A DNA stretch of 43,099 nucleotides, taken from Gemmatimonadota bacterium. Lineage in GTDB: Bacteria; Gemmatimonadota; Gemmatimonadetes; Gemmatimonadales; Gemmatimonadaceae. The translations under genes and the position numbers were made by a program. The notes under the pieces are model-generated. The model was given only the letters and a program-made list of their open reading frames with translations. It ran no database searches and was not told the DNA's origin. This document shows, in pieces, positions 31,116 to 39,493 of this stretch (position 1 is its first letter; every line of letters starts with the position of its first letter). The stretch lies in NCBI GenBank assembly GCA_003223455.1, contig QHVE01000061.1, forward strand, positions 1-43,099, in the 5' to 3' direction.

Positions 31116-34100
31116 CTAAGGCTCGGCGCGCTGCACGACGTCCAGCTTCATCGGTCCGAGCAGCCCCGACTCGAGCAGCGGCGAGTCCTTGGTGAATGGG
31201 CGGAAGTCGGTGAAGGTGTACGTCTGCGTCACACCCGGCTGCAGATCACCGATCATCCGGTTGGGCCAGAGGTTGGTGACGAGCACTTCGACCCTATTGG
31301 TGCCTCGCACGAGCGCGTCGGTGATGTCGGCGCGGTACGGCGGCTTCCACAGCACGCCCCCGATCGCCTCGCCGTTCACCCGCACCTCGGCGATCTCTTT
31401 CACGCCGCCGAGGTCGAGCTCGATGCGATTACCGGGCCGGAACGCTTCGGCCGGCGCGTCGATCTCGAACGCATACGTCGCCGTACCGGAGAAGTAGCGC
31501 ACTCCCGCGTCCGACGATTTCGACCACGACGTCAGCGCGTCGAAGCGCACCGGCTCCGTCGGCGCGCCGCGGCCGGGCTGGAACGTCACCGTCCACGGCC
31601 CGGGCAGCGTCGCGAGAGTCGCACGCGTCTCGGGCGGGATCGTGCGCTCCGTCGCCGTGGTCCCGCGCCGGAAGACGACGAAGATCGAGCCGTACGGGTC
31701 GAGCGCGATCGGCACCTCGGTACGGCCGTTCGCCGAGGTATACGTCGCGGGAGTCGTTGCTCCCGTCGATGCGTCCCACAGCTCGGCGATCTTGGCGGCG
31801 AGGCGGAAGCTCGCCGTCACCTGCTCCGGTCGCTCCTGCTGATTGGCGACGAACCAGATGTCGGCGTCCGGCGTACGCCGATGGATCCACGCCAGCTTCG
31901 CGTCGCTCGCGCCGCGGAACGAGACGTCCGGGGCGACGTCCGCCGCGGCGAGCACGTCGGCCACGGGGCGCCCCCAGTACACCTTGCCGAGCCCGAACTC
32001 GTGCGAGGTGACGTTCTTCCCGTCGATGTCGCCCCACACGATGCTCGCGATGGCCTGCACGCTGTCGTCGCCCGCGGCGCCGTCGCTCAGGCTCGGCGTC
32101 CCGACGGGGGGCGGCGCGATCAGCGTCGCGCCCGCGTACACCAGATCGCGCAGCTTGCGCACCATCGGCAGCGTGAGCTGCGTGACGTCCGCCGGCAGCA
32201 CCAGCGCACGGTAGCGCATCCCGCCCGGCAGTTGCAATGCACCTCCCTCGTACTTCATGCGGCCGAGGATCACCTCGGCGTTCACCCAGTCGTAGTCGTA
32301 GCCCGCCGGCGGCACCGGGTCGACCTTCTTCCAGTACGGCACGGCGTTCGGCGCGCCCTCGCCGTAGAAGTAGGCGAGGTCGGCGACGAAGCGGCCCTGC
32401 TGCAGCAGGTGCGACGCGCGCGCGAGATACGTCGTCCACCCCACCGCTTGCTCGGCCCACGTGGTGTTGCGCGTGAAGTGCTGGCCGAAGAAGCCGAGCG
32501 TCATGCCGGGCTTGTGCTCGTCGTCGACGAACGGCTGATGGACGGAGGTGTGGATGACGAAGCGGTTGATGCCGTTGACGAGCGCGCGGTCGGCGAGCCG
32601 CTTGAGATAGTAGGGCGACTGCGAGAACGCCGGCACCATCGGTGGCGGCATCGTCGTGAACGATTCCGCGGCGACGATCGGCTTGCCGTAGATGTGCCCG
32701 GCCGACGCCGCCTCGCGCATGTCGGCGATGTGATTGGGTCCGTCGTCCTGGCCGGGGCCCGGCGTCCAGAACTCCGCCATGGGGATGCCGACACGCCCCT
32801 TGTCCTGCAGTCCCTCGCCGTGCGTCGGGAAGTCGGCGCCCATCGCCTCGGCGTAGAGCCCGAGCCCCTGCTTGCGCAGCGCGTCGGCGATCGTGCCGTA
32901 GTGGTTGTCCGCGAAGAGGTCGGCGATCGTCCGGCGATAGTCCCACAGGAACTTGTCGCTCTCCGCCGCGGTGCCGACGACACGGCCGGTGAGCACGGGG
33001 AGATAGCGCGTCGGATCGTAGCCGCGACGCGTCTTGAACTGGGCGATCATGTCGTCCGTCCAGTTCTCCATCCCCGCTTCGTAGCTGTCGAGCAGGAGAT
33101 AGCGAAAGCTCTTGCCGTAGAGTGGACCGAGCGCGCTCTTGATCTGGCTCGTATAGCGGTCGATGTACGACGACACGTGGAGGCGATTGAGCTTGTCCAC
33201 CTCGTAGCCCGTCGCCTCGGGCGACGCGGGATGGTTCTTCGTCCCCTCGAGCGAGTAGCCGAGGCGAAGCACGGCCCACCGGCCGGCGGGCACCGTCCAG
33301 TCGAGCGTGCCGTTGGGACGCAGGCGCGCCGTGAGATCGACGACGCCGGAGACGGGAATCGCCGGATCGGTCTCCAGCGTGGCGAGCGCGGGCCCGTACT
33401 CGTTGAGGATGCCGTACAGTGCCTTCTCCTGCCAGCGGTTCACGCGCGGCGCACTGCTGAGCTCCAGCTCGGAGATCGTGATCGCCTTGGCCTGCGGCAC
33501 ACCCATCGCGGCGCCGAACGGATTGGGCGGGTGCGGCTTCATCACGACCCTGTAGAAGCGCGCCGTCGCCGGCTCGAAGTTGTAGGTGCGCGCCGGGAAC
33601 ATCGCGCTCGTCGCTTCGTCGCCGGGCAGCGTGACGAGCGTGGCCCACTCCTTTCCGTCGTCGCTCCATTCCAGCCGTCCCTGTGGAATCGGCGGCGCGC
33701 CGACGAACTGCAGCGCGGGCGCGCCGGCGAAGGTGAACGCCTCGGCGTGGAACGGCGTCGGGAACTCGAACTGCACCCACGTCTCCTGCGCGCCGTCGGG
33801 GATCGCGAGAGAGAGCGTCTCGCCGAAGTCGCCGTCCATCAGCAGCGCGGCATTCACCTCGCCCGACGCCGTGGTCACGCGCGGATTCGCGTCGCGCATC
33901 GTCACGTTGGAGTCCGGCAGGCGATACGCCAGCACTTTCGTGTCGGCGTAGAACGTCGGATCGGGCGCGGCCTCCGGCGCCTCGGCGATCGGCTTCGCGC
34001 CGGGGAGATCCTTCTCCGTCGGGAAGTCGAGGCCGGGCGAATTCCGCATCCCCTGGAACGGCCCGTTGTTCGACGGCGGCCTGGGGAGCGTACCGGTGAA

Positions 34101-34601
34101 GCGCCGCGGTCCCTCGAGTGTCGTGTCGCTCCACACCACCTTCTTCATCGCCTGCGTGGGCTTCACCCACGGACCGCCCGTCTCGCTCCAGCCGCCGCTC
34201 GCCGCCATCGTCATCTCGAGGCCGAGCCGGTTCGCCTCGGCGGCAGCGTGCCGGAACGCCGCCTTCCACGCCGGCGTCATCCACACGAGCCGGTTCTCGA
34301 CGAACTGCGGCGTGCCGAGCGAGCCGTCGAACATCTGCATCCCGCCGATGCCGACGCGCTTCATCCACTCGAGATCCGCCGTGATCCCCTCGCGCGTGAC
34401 GTTGCCGTTCATCCAGTGCCACCACACGCGTGGTTTCGCGTCGTCGGGCGGCGTGCGGAACGACCGGTCGAGGGGCAAGCGGGCGGCCGTGTCGACGCGC
34501 GCTGTCGCGGCGCGCGGCGTCGCGGTGCGCTGCGCGTCGGCGTGGCTCGTCCCGACGGCGAGCGCCGTCACGACGAAGATCAGGAAGGATCGAATCGACA
34601 T
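31116..34601 (-). CDS. Secreted GH106-type alpha-L-rhamnosidase-like glycoside hydrolase
   Basis: 1161 residues from ATG 34601. Sec signal peptide (MSIRSFLIFVVTALAVGTSHADAQ region, cleavage near 23). The mature N-terminus carries the GH106 hallmark KPRVWWHWMNGNVTREGI (about 57-73) and GIGGMQMFDGSLG. Then come a TIM-barrel-like domain, a discoidin-like insert (VQFEFPTPFHAEAFTF), the DSYEAGMENWTDDM region and FHARGVPNAEFWTPG-type segments, and C-terminal jelly-roll domains ending with a galactose-binding-type fold (ELDLGGVKEIAEVRVNGEAIGG). GH106 enzymes release alpha-L-rhamnose from plant or bacterial polysaccharides by inversion. Catalytic Glu pair not assigned with certainty. 12 nt before the multi-span kinase, same strand; 128 nt after the methyltransferase. 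Likely exported scavenging enzyme. Confidence 0.88.
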   Translation of the reverse strand: MSIRSFLIFVVTALAVGTSHADAQRTATPRAATARVDTAARLPLDRSFRTPPDDAKPRVWWHWMNGNVTREGITADLEWMKRVGIGGMQMFDGSLGTPQFVENRLVWMTPAWKAAFRHAAAEANRLGLEMTMAASGGWSETGGPWVKPTQAMKKVVWSDTTLEGPRRFTGTLPRPPSNNGPFQGMRNSPGLDFPTEKDLPGAKPIAEAPEAAPDPTFYADTKVLAYRLPDSNVTMRDANPRVTTASGEVNAALLMDGDFGETLSLAIPDGAQETWVQFEFPTPFHAEAFTFAGAPALQFVGAPPIPQGRLEWSDDGKEWATLVTLPGDEATSAMFPARTYNFEPATARFYRVVMKPHPPNPFGAAMGVPQAKAITISELELSSAPRVNRWQEKALYGILNEYGPALATLETDPAIPVSGVVDLTARLRPNGTLDWTVPAGRWAVLRLGYSLEGTKNHPASPEATGYEVDKLNRLHVSSYIDRYTSQIKSALGPLYGKSFRYLLLDSYEAGMENWTDDMIAQFKTRRGYDPTRYLPVLTGRVVGTAAESDKFLWDYRRTIADLFADNHYGTIADALRKQGLGLYAEAMGADFPTHGEGLQDKGRVGIPMAEFWTPGPGQDDGPNHIADMREAASAGHIYGKPIVAAESFTTMPPPMVPAFSQSPYYLKRLADRALVNGINRFVIHTSVHQPFVDDEHKPGMTLGFFGQHFTRNTTWAEQAVGWTTYLARASHLLQQGRFVADLAYFYGEGAPNAVPYWKKVDPVPPAGYDYDWVNAEVILGRMKYEGGALQLPGGMRYRALVLPADVTQLTLPMVRKLRDLVYAGATLIAPPPVGTPSLSDGAAGDDSVQAIASIVWGDIDGKNVTSHEFGLGKVYWGRPVADVLAAADVAPDVSFRGASDAKLAWIHRRTPDADIWFVANQQERPEQVTASFRLAAKIAELWDASTGATTPATYTSANGRTEVPIALDPYGSIFVVFRRGTTATERTIPPETRATLATLPGPWTVTFQPGRGAPTEPVRFDALTSWSKSSDAGVRYFSGTATYAFEIDAPAEAFRPGNRIELDLGGVKEIAEVRVNGEAIGGVLWKPPYRADITDALVRGTNRVEVLVTNLWPNRMIGDLQPGVTQTYTFTDFRPFTKDSPLLESGLLGPMKLDVVQRAEP

Positions 34602-34729
34602 CACACTGGTATCGGCGGAGAAGCGCGCGGCGTCGACGCCGCGCGCGAACATCCTCGCGCCGGCGACTACGCGTCAGCGCGGCAGAATATAGGCGCGCGA
34701 TCGCCTCGCGGTGCCCAAGCCGAGTCCGG

Positions 34730-35401
34730 TTACCGGCGCGGCGTCGCGACGTACAGAGTGTGCATGGGGCCCGTCGTGTCGTGGGCCCGGACGGGCAGCG
34801 CCTTCACCGTGAGGCCCGCGCCGCGCAGCGCACCCGCGAACTTCGGGTCGTCGCCCACGGACCAGTACACGATCGACCCACCGGAGCGCAGCGCGGCCAC
34901 CGTGAGCGCGACGCCACGCTTCGCGTAGAGTGGCGCATTCTCCGACAGCAACATTCCATCGGGGCCGTTGTCGGTGTCGAGCATGATCGCGTCGAAGCCG
35001 CCGGCGTTCGTCCGGAGCACGTTCGTGACGTCGTCGTGCACCACGCGGACACGGGGATCGCGCATCGCCTCGTCCGAGAGTCCGTACGCCGGCTCCCGGT
35101 TCCACGCGATCACCTCGGCCAGCAGCTCCGCCACGACGATCTCGGCGTCGTCGCGCAGGTCGCGGAGCGCGGCTCGCAGCGTGAACCCCAGCCCGAGCCC
35201 GCCGATCAGCACCCGGGCCCGTGGGACATCGCGGAGCGGAGCGCACGCGACTTCGGCCAACCGATCCTCGGACAGGTGTCGGCGGGTGGACATGAGCTCG
35301 ACCCCATCCGCGCGGATGAGATAGGCGCCGTCGTGCCGATGCAGCGTGATCAGCGTCCCGTTCGGCGTCCGTGCTTCCCCGAGTCGCTCGTGAGGTTTCA
35401 T
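34730..35401 (-). CDS. SAM-dependent methyltransferase / spermidine-synthase-like protein
   Basis: 223-residue Rossmann-fold protein. A nucleotide-binding strand-loop-helix ARVLIGGLGLGFTLRAAL lies at 62-79 (GLGLG as in spermidine synthases), an acidic AEL at 91-93 binds the SAM or decarboxy-SAM ribose, and the FDAIMLDTDNGPDG motif around 135-150 matches the catalytic Asp loop of the polyamine-synthase group. The N-terminal beta domain of true spermidine synthases is short, so it may be a homologue of unknown substrate. ATG 35401 has TAGGAG directly adjacent, too close for a standard RBS, so the start is uncertain by a few codons. It sits between the serine hydrolase (64-nt gap) and the GH106-type gene on the same strand. 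No signal peptide; cytoplasmic. Confidence 0.82.
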   Translation of the reverse strand: MKPHERLGEARTPNGTLITLHRHDGAYLIRADGVELMSTRRHLSEDRLAEVACAPLRDVPRARVLIGGLGLGFTLRAALRDLRDDAEIVVAELLAEVIAWNREPAYGLSDEAMRDPRVRVVHDDVTNVLRTNAGGFDAIMLDTDNGPDGMLLSENAPLYAKRGVALTVAALRSGGSIVYWSVGDDPKFAGALRGAGLTVKALPVRAHDTTGPMHTLYVATPRR

Positions 35402-35465
35402 CTCCTAACGATACAGCAGGCACCGCTGCCGCATCCGGCATCACGACAGCGGTCGCCGCTGGACG

Positions 35466-36917
35466 CTAGACGCATCCTCCGGCACAGAACGGGCGCGTCC
35501 CGATCAACGCGTTCGCCAGTCGACGGATCGGATCACCCGTGACCACGTTTCCGAGCAGGACGAACACGTAGCCGCTGTCGCCGTACAGCTCGAGCTCGGA
35601 CTCGGCGCCCGGGATCGCGCCGCTGTGCCCCCACACGTTGTGTCCACGGAACAGGTCCACGCCGAATCCGTAATCGGTCGCTCCGAGCTCGCGGCGCGGC
35701 GTGCGCATCTGTTCGAGCGTCGTTTTCGACACGAGACGACCGGTGCGCAGCGCTTCGGCGAAGCGGAACAGATCCAGGCTCGTCGAGAAGAGTCCGCCGG
35801 CGCCCGTTGCCGCCGTCGTCTGCGCCAGCGGATTCGTCTCGAACCGAATGCCCGTCGAGTCGAACTCGACGTTGTAGGCGGGGGGAAGCGCGGGGTCGAC
35901 CTGCGTGAGCACGAGCCGCATCGTCGAGCGCATCTGCGCCGGCGCGAAGATCGCCGAGGCGAAGTGTTCGGCGAACGGCTTGCCGCTCACCTTCTCGATC
36001 ACCTGTCCCAGCAGGAAGTAGCCGTAGTTCACGTACGAGAACCGCGTCCCCGGCCTGAAGCTCAGCGAATCGGAATCGCGCGTCATGCCGTCGGTGTGCG
36101 ACAGGATGGTGCGGATCGGCACACCGGCGGCGCCAGCCGGTCGCTCACCTGGTCCGAGGAATTTTCCGAGCGTGTCGTCGAGCGAGAGTCTTCCCTGCTC
36201 GACGAGCTGCATGATCGCCGTCGCGGTGATCAGCTTTCCCGTCGAGGTGATGTTGAAGACGTCGCCGAGCTTTGCGGCTCGCATCGACGCTCGGTTCGCG
36301 GTGCCGACGGCTTCGTGATAGAGAATCCGACCGTCGTGCGCGAGCAGCACTTCGCCGGCGAAGGTGCCTGCGGCCGCCATGCGCCGCGTCAGCGCTCGAA
36401 GCGCCGATGCGCGCGCGGTGTCGGTCGCGGTGTCCTTCGCATCAGGCTGAACGTGAACGCCCTGCACCAGCGCGAAGCCACCGATCCTGTTCGCCGCCGG
36501 GATCATGACGAGATGCAGGCTGTCCTGCTCACCCGACTGTGCGTTCGCGAGGATCATGTAGGCGGATGCTCCGCTCGCGCAACGGCGCACTGGCGTCAGC
36601 ATCGTGCTCTGCCAGTGCCATCGGCCGAGCATGCTCCGCATCGCGACGCGACGCTCGGCGGGCATTCGCGTACCGTTCCAGAGTGAGTCGATCAGTCGAT
36701 CGATCGCGACGAAGGTGCCGACGTTCGTCGCGCTCACGATGCGTTGCAGCACGCTGTCCACGGCGGGAGCGGGCGCATCGCAGGGGCGCTCCTGCGCGTG
36801 CACGAGTGCGGGGCAGGACGCCACTGCGACCGCGCCACGCAGGTACGCGGCGAGCCGAAGGCGGCGGCCGATTGCTGTTGTGCAGACTCCTGTGGACGCG
36901 CGCCGGGAGAGCGACAT
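35466..36917 (-). CDS. Secreted serine hydrolase of the class C beta-lactamase / D-aminopeptidase fold
   Basis: 483 residues from ATG 36917 with GAGGG 5 nt upstream. Signal peptide near 20-41 (hydrophobic core LRGAVAVASCPALVHA). Residues 45-160 form an alpha/beta domain of unknown role. The C-terminal serine hydrolase has the three landmark motifs: SxxK as S225-T-G-K228 (nucleophile and base), YxN as Y295-V-N297, and HxG as H431-S-G433 in place of KTG. Family relatives include class C lactamases, esterases and DD-peptidases; the HxG variant and secretion suggest an esterase or peptidase rather than a lactamase. Divergent from the alpha/beta hydrolase at 37133 across a region holding a 26-bp perfect palindrome. 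Substrate unknown. Confidence 0.9.
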   Translation of the reverse strand: MSLSRRASTGVCTTAIGRRLRLAAYLRGAVAVASCPALVHAQERPCDAPAPAVDSVLQRIVSATNVGTFVAIDRLIDSLWNGTRMPAERRVAMRSMLGRWHWQSTMLTPVRRCASGASAYMILANAQSGEQDSLHLVMIPAANRIGGFALVQGVHVQPDAKDTATDTARASALRALTRRMAAAGTFAGEVLLAHDGRILYHEAVGTANRASMRAAKLGDVFNITSTGKLITATAIMQLVEQGRLSLDDTLGKFLGPGERPAGAAGVPIRTILSHTDGMTRDSDSLSFRPGTRFSYVNYGYFLLGQVIEKVSGKPFAEHFASAIFAPAQMRSTMRLVLTQVDPALPPAYNVEFDSTGIRFETNPLAQTTAATGAGGLFSTSLDLFRFAEALRTGRLVSKTTLEQMRTPRRELGATDYGFGVDLFRGHNVWGHSGAIPGAESELELYGDSGYVFVLLGNVVTGDPIRRLANALIGTRPFCAGGCV

Positions 36918-37026
36918 GGTTCCCTCGATCGATGGAGGAGACGACGGTGCAGCTCGCGCGTCCGGCCAGTCGCGGAGCGTCCGAGCGTCCGTTCGACACA
37001 CGATGTCCCGCCACCGTTTCCACCGG

Positions 37027-37052
37027 CGAGGCGCAGCGATCGCTGCGCCTCG
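37027..37052. promoter_or_regulatory. 26-bp perfect palindrome in a divergent promoter region
   Basis: CGAGGCGCAGCGA is followed without a gap by its reverse complement (37040-37052). It lies 80 nt before the alpha/beta hydrolase start at 37133 and 110 nt before the serine hydrolase start at 36917. A gapless dyad of this length in a shared promoter is more likely a dimeric regulator site or cruciform than a terminator. The rest of 36918-37132 shows no gene. Confidence 0.5.
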
Positions 37053-37132
37053 TCGTGTGTGGATTGCGCGCGACGGATAGAACGTTCATGCTTCCGCCGC
37101 GATCGCACGCGAACCGAGTGGAGGATTCGACC

Positions 37133-37807
37133 ATGAGCGCAGTCGAGTGGACGGTGGCGGTCGGCACGAGCGAGACGACCGCCGTCTACGAGCCGGGAGC
37201 CGCGACGAGTGCGGAGCTTCCGCTGTTCGTCTGCGCGCACGGCGCGGGGGGCAGCATGCTGGACCGCGGGATTCTTGCGACGGCCGATGCCTTCCATGAG
37301 CACGGGATCGGCGTCGTGCGCTTCAACTTCCTGTACAAAGAACGAGGCTCGGGCCGCCCGGATCCGATGCCCTTGCTCATGGAGACGACGGCGGCCGTCG
37401 TCACGCGAGCGCGCGAGGAGCTGTCGCCGAAGAAGCTCGTCATCGGCGGCCGATCGATGGGTGGACGCGCCGCGTCCATGCTTGCGGCGGATGGCTATGC
37501 GGCGGATGGACTGCTCCTCCTCGCGTACCCACTGCATCCGGCCGGTCAACCGGAGAAGCTGCGCGACGCGCACCTGCCGAAGATCCGGATGCCCGTGCTG
37601 GCATTCAGCGGAACTCGCGATCCGCTGTGCACGCGGGAGCTGATGGAGCGCGCGCTACGGACGGTGACGGCGCCGTGGGACATGCGCTGGATCGAGGGAG
37701 CCGATCACAGCTTCCACGTCCTCAAGTCGTCCGGGACGAACGATGCGGCGGTGATGGGTCTCATCGCCGCATCGAGTGCCGAGTGGCTGGCTGGCTTGTC
37801 CGCCTAG
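37133..37807 (+). CDS. Alpha/beta hydrolase, KANL3/Tex30-like small hydrolase
   Basis: 224-residue cytoplasmic hydrolase without signal peptide. Oxyanion region HGAGGSM at 36-42; nucleophile elbow GGRSMGG with Ser108; Asp163 in SGTRDPLC; His192 in GADHSFHV. The triad is complete and in the usual order. Length and the HGAGG...RSMGG pattern match the dienelactone-hydrolase-like group related to Tex30/KANL3, whose substrates are mostly unknown. ATG 37133 has GGAGGA (37120-37125) 7 nt upstream, deciding the start over an open upstream frame. It converges on the dienelactone hydrolase gene (19-nt gap). Confidence 0.88.
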   Translation: MSAVEWTVAVGTSETTAVYEPGAATSAELPLFVCAHGAGGSMLDRGILATADAFHEHGIGVVRFNFLYKERGSGRPDPMPLLMETTAAVVTRAREELSPKKLVIGGRSMGGRAASMLAADGYAADGLLLLAYPLHPAGQPEKLRDAHLPKIRMPVLAFSGTRDPLCTRELMERALRTVTAPWDMRWIEGADHSFHVLKSSGTNDAAVMGLIAASSAEWLAGLSA

Positions 37808-37826
37808 GACGGCGCGCCCACACGAC

Positions 37827-38714
37827 CTATCGAACGTTCTTGTTGAAGAACGCGACCGTCCGCTCCCACGCCAGCTTCGCCGCCTCGGCGTTGTAGCGCG
37901 GCGTCGTGTCGTTGTTGAAGCCGTGCTGCGTGCCCGGATAGAGGAAGCGCTCGTACCGGATGTTGGCCGCCTTGAGCGCCTGCTCGTACGCCGGCCAGCT
38001 TGCGTTGATCCGTTCGTCCACTTCGGCCGACTGGATCATGAGGGGCGCCTTGATCTTCGGGACGTCCTCGAGGTTCGGCGCAGAGCCGTAGAACGCGACG
38101 CCGGCCGCGAGATCGGGGAGCCTCGTCGCAAGGTAGTTCACCACGCCGCCGCCGTAGCAGAAGCCCACCGCGCCGACCTTGCCGGTCGTCTCCGGTCGCC
38201 CCTTGAGGAAGCCGACCGCCGCGACGAAATCCTCGCGCGTCTTCGTCTGGTCGAGCTTCGGAAACAGCTCGCGCGCCTTGTCTTCGTCACCGGGATATCC
38301 GCCGAGCGGAAAGAGCGCGTCCGGCGCGAAGGCGACGAAGTTCTCGAGCGCGAAGCGGCGCGCGACGTCCTCGATGTGCGGGTTGAGACCGCGGTTCTCG
38401 TGGATGACGAGGATCGCCGGCAGCTTGCCGGTCGCCTTCTCCGGACGCACGAGATACCCGCGCATCTTGCCGTAGCCGTTCGGCGAGTCGTACTCGACGT
38501 ACTCCGGGGCGATCCGCGCGTCGTCCCGCGGCACCACCTGCGCCTCGGCGAACTTCGGACTGAGCTGATCGAGCAGCATCGCGGCGGTCACGCCACCGAC
38601 GGCGAACCTGGACGCCTGGTCGAGAAACGCCCGCCGGTCGATCACGCCGTGGACGTAGGCGTCGAACAGGATCAGCAGATCCTGATCGAAGTCGTGCGCG
38701 GTCTTTCGTTCCAT
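37827..38714 (-). CDS. Dienelactone hydrolase family protein, Tat-exported
   Basis: 295 residues. Residues 25-50 read VIDRRAFLDQASRFAVGG..., a twin-arginine DRRAFL motif before a hydrophobic stretch, as in the YghX-type branch of the family; export by Tat is likely. Catalytic domain from about 72: oxyanion region HENRGL (105-110), nucleophile Cys186 in GFCYGG, Asp233 in AEVDERI, His264 in TQHGF, giving the Cys-Asp-His triad of dienelactone hydrolase. Known members open lactone rings of chlorocatechol derivatives; other relatives have unknown substrates, so the substrate here is unassigned. ATG 38714 gives a normal family start. Stop TAG 37827 faces the preceding alpha/beta hydrolase. Upstream gap to DUF4256 is 57 nt on the same strand, so the two may share a transcript. 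Confidence 0.9.
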   Translation of the reverse strand: MERKTAHDFDQDLLILFDAYVHGVIDRRAFLDQASRFAVGGVTAAMLLDQLSPKFAEAQVVPRDDARIAPEYVEYDSPNGYGKMRGYLVRPEKATGKLPAILVIHENRGLNPHIEDVARRFALENFVAFAPDALFPLGGYPGDEDKARELFPKLDQTKTREDFVAAVGFLKGRPETTGKVGAVGFCYGGGVVNYLATRLPDLAAGVAFYGSAPNLEDVPKIKAPLMIQSAEVDERINASWPAYEQALKAANIRYERFLYPGTQHGFNNDTTPRYNAEAAKLAWERTVAFFNKNVR

Positions 38715-38771
38715 GAGTGCGATCCTCCGAATGCGAGTCGTGGTGCCGAGCGAGATCCCGGGGCCGCGGTG

Positions 38772-39317
38772 TCACGCACGAAGCACTCCGCGGAATCCCC
38801 GTGCAGCGTAATACGACTCGGCGCCATTGTGATACACGAATACCTTGCCGTAGCGGCGGTCGCAGAACAGCGCCCCGCCCAGCGACCGGACATCCGCCGG
38901 CGTCTTGACCCAGCTGGACGTCTTGGTGTCGAACTCGCCGAGCTGCTGCAACTCTCGATACTCCGCTTCGGTCAACAGATCGATTCCCATCGCCGAAGCC
39001 ATGTCGACGGCGCTGTCCTTCGGCTTGTTCTCCTTCCGCGACTCCAGCGCTTCACGATCGTAGCATATGCTTCTGCGGCCGGCTGGACTCTGAGTCGAGC
39101 AATCGCAGAACACGACCTGCCCGGTCTTTTCGTCCCGGCCGATCACGTCCGGCTCGCCGCCGCTCGCCTCCATCGCGCGGAGCGCGTCGAGTGCATCGAT
39201 GTTGTCCACGACCCTGGCTTCCACATCGCCCCATGCGATCCCTTCGTGGCGATGCGTGTTCCGTACGAACCGCGCTTTCAATACGGCCAGGAGCTCGTCG
39301 CGCTCTGTCGACCTCAT
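38772..39317 (-). CDS. DUF4256 domain protein
   Basis: 181 residues from ATG 39317 (MRSTERDELLAVLKARF), which matches the usual family start; in-frame ATGs at 39428 and 39461 would add 37 or 48 poorly conserved residues. Family hallmarks are seen in order: a GEPDVIG strand, FCDCSTQSPAGRRSICYD, MGIDLLTEAEYRELQQLG, FDTKTSSWVKTP, LGGALFCDRR and VFVYHNGAESYYAARGFRG at the C-terminus. DUF4256 proteins are cytoplasmic, highly conserved in sequence and of unknown function; the conserved Cys, His, Tyr and Arg could form an active site, but no reaction is known. RBS weak. Downstream of the coiled-coil protein (176 nt) and upstream of the dienelactone hydrolase on the same strand. Confidence 0.85.
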   Translation of the reverse strand: MRSTERDELLAVLKARFVRNTHRHEGIAWGDVEARVVDNIDALDALRAMEASGGEPDVIGRDEKTGQVVFCDCSTQSPAGRRSICYDREALESRKENKPKDSAVDMASAMGIDLLTEAEYRELQQLGEFDTKTSSWVKTPADVRSLGGALFCDRRYGKVFVYHNGAESYYAARGFRGVLRA

Positions 39318-39493
39318 CGCTCTTTGCTCACCCGCGACACGTCGCCTTTCTTTCCCTGGAAAGTCTCCCGGTGCGAGGTGCACCGCATCGATCGTGTTCT
39401 TTGCTGGCTGCACGATGGCACTCTCCATTGAGATGAACCACACGAGACCCGAGCGGTACATGCCCCGAGTTCTTCAGACCCGGGCTACAGTCG

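Noticed and set aside
30291-34928. 1545-codon open frame antisense to the GH106-type gene and the kinase
   Set aside because: Low-complexity Arg-rich composition with no recognisable fold; both opposite-strand genes have intact family motifs.
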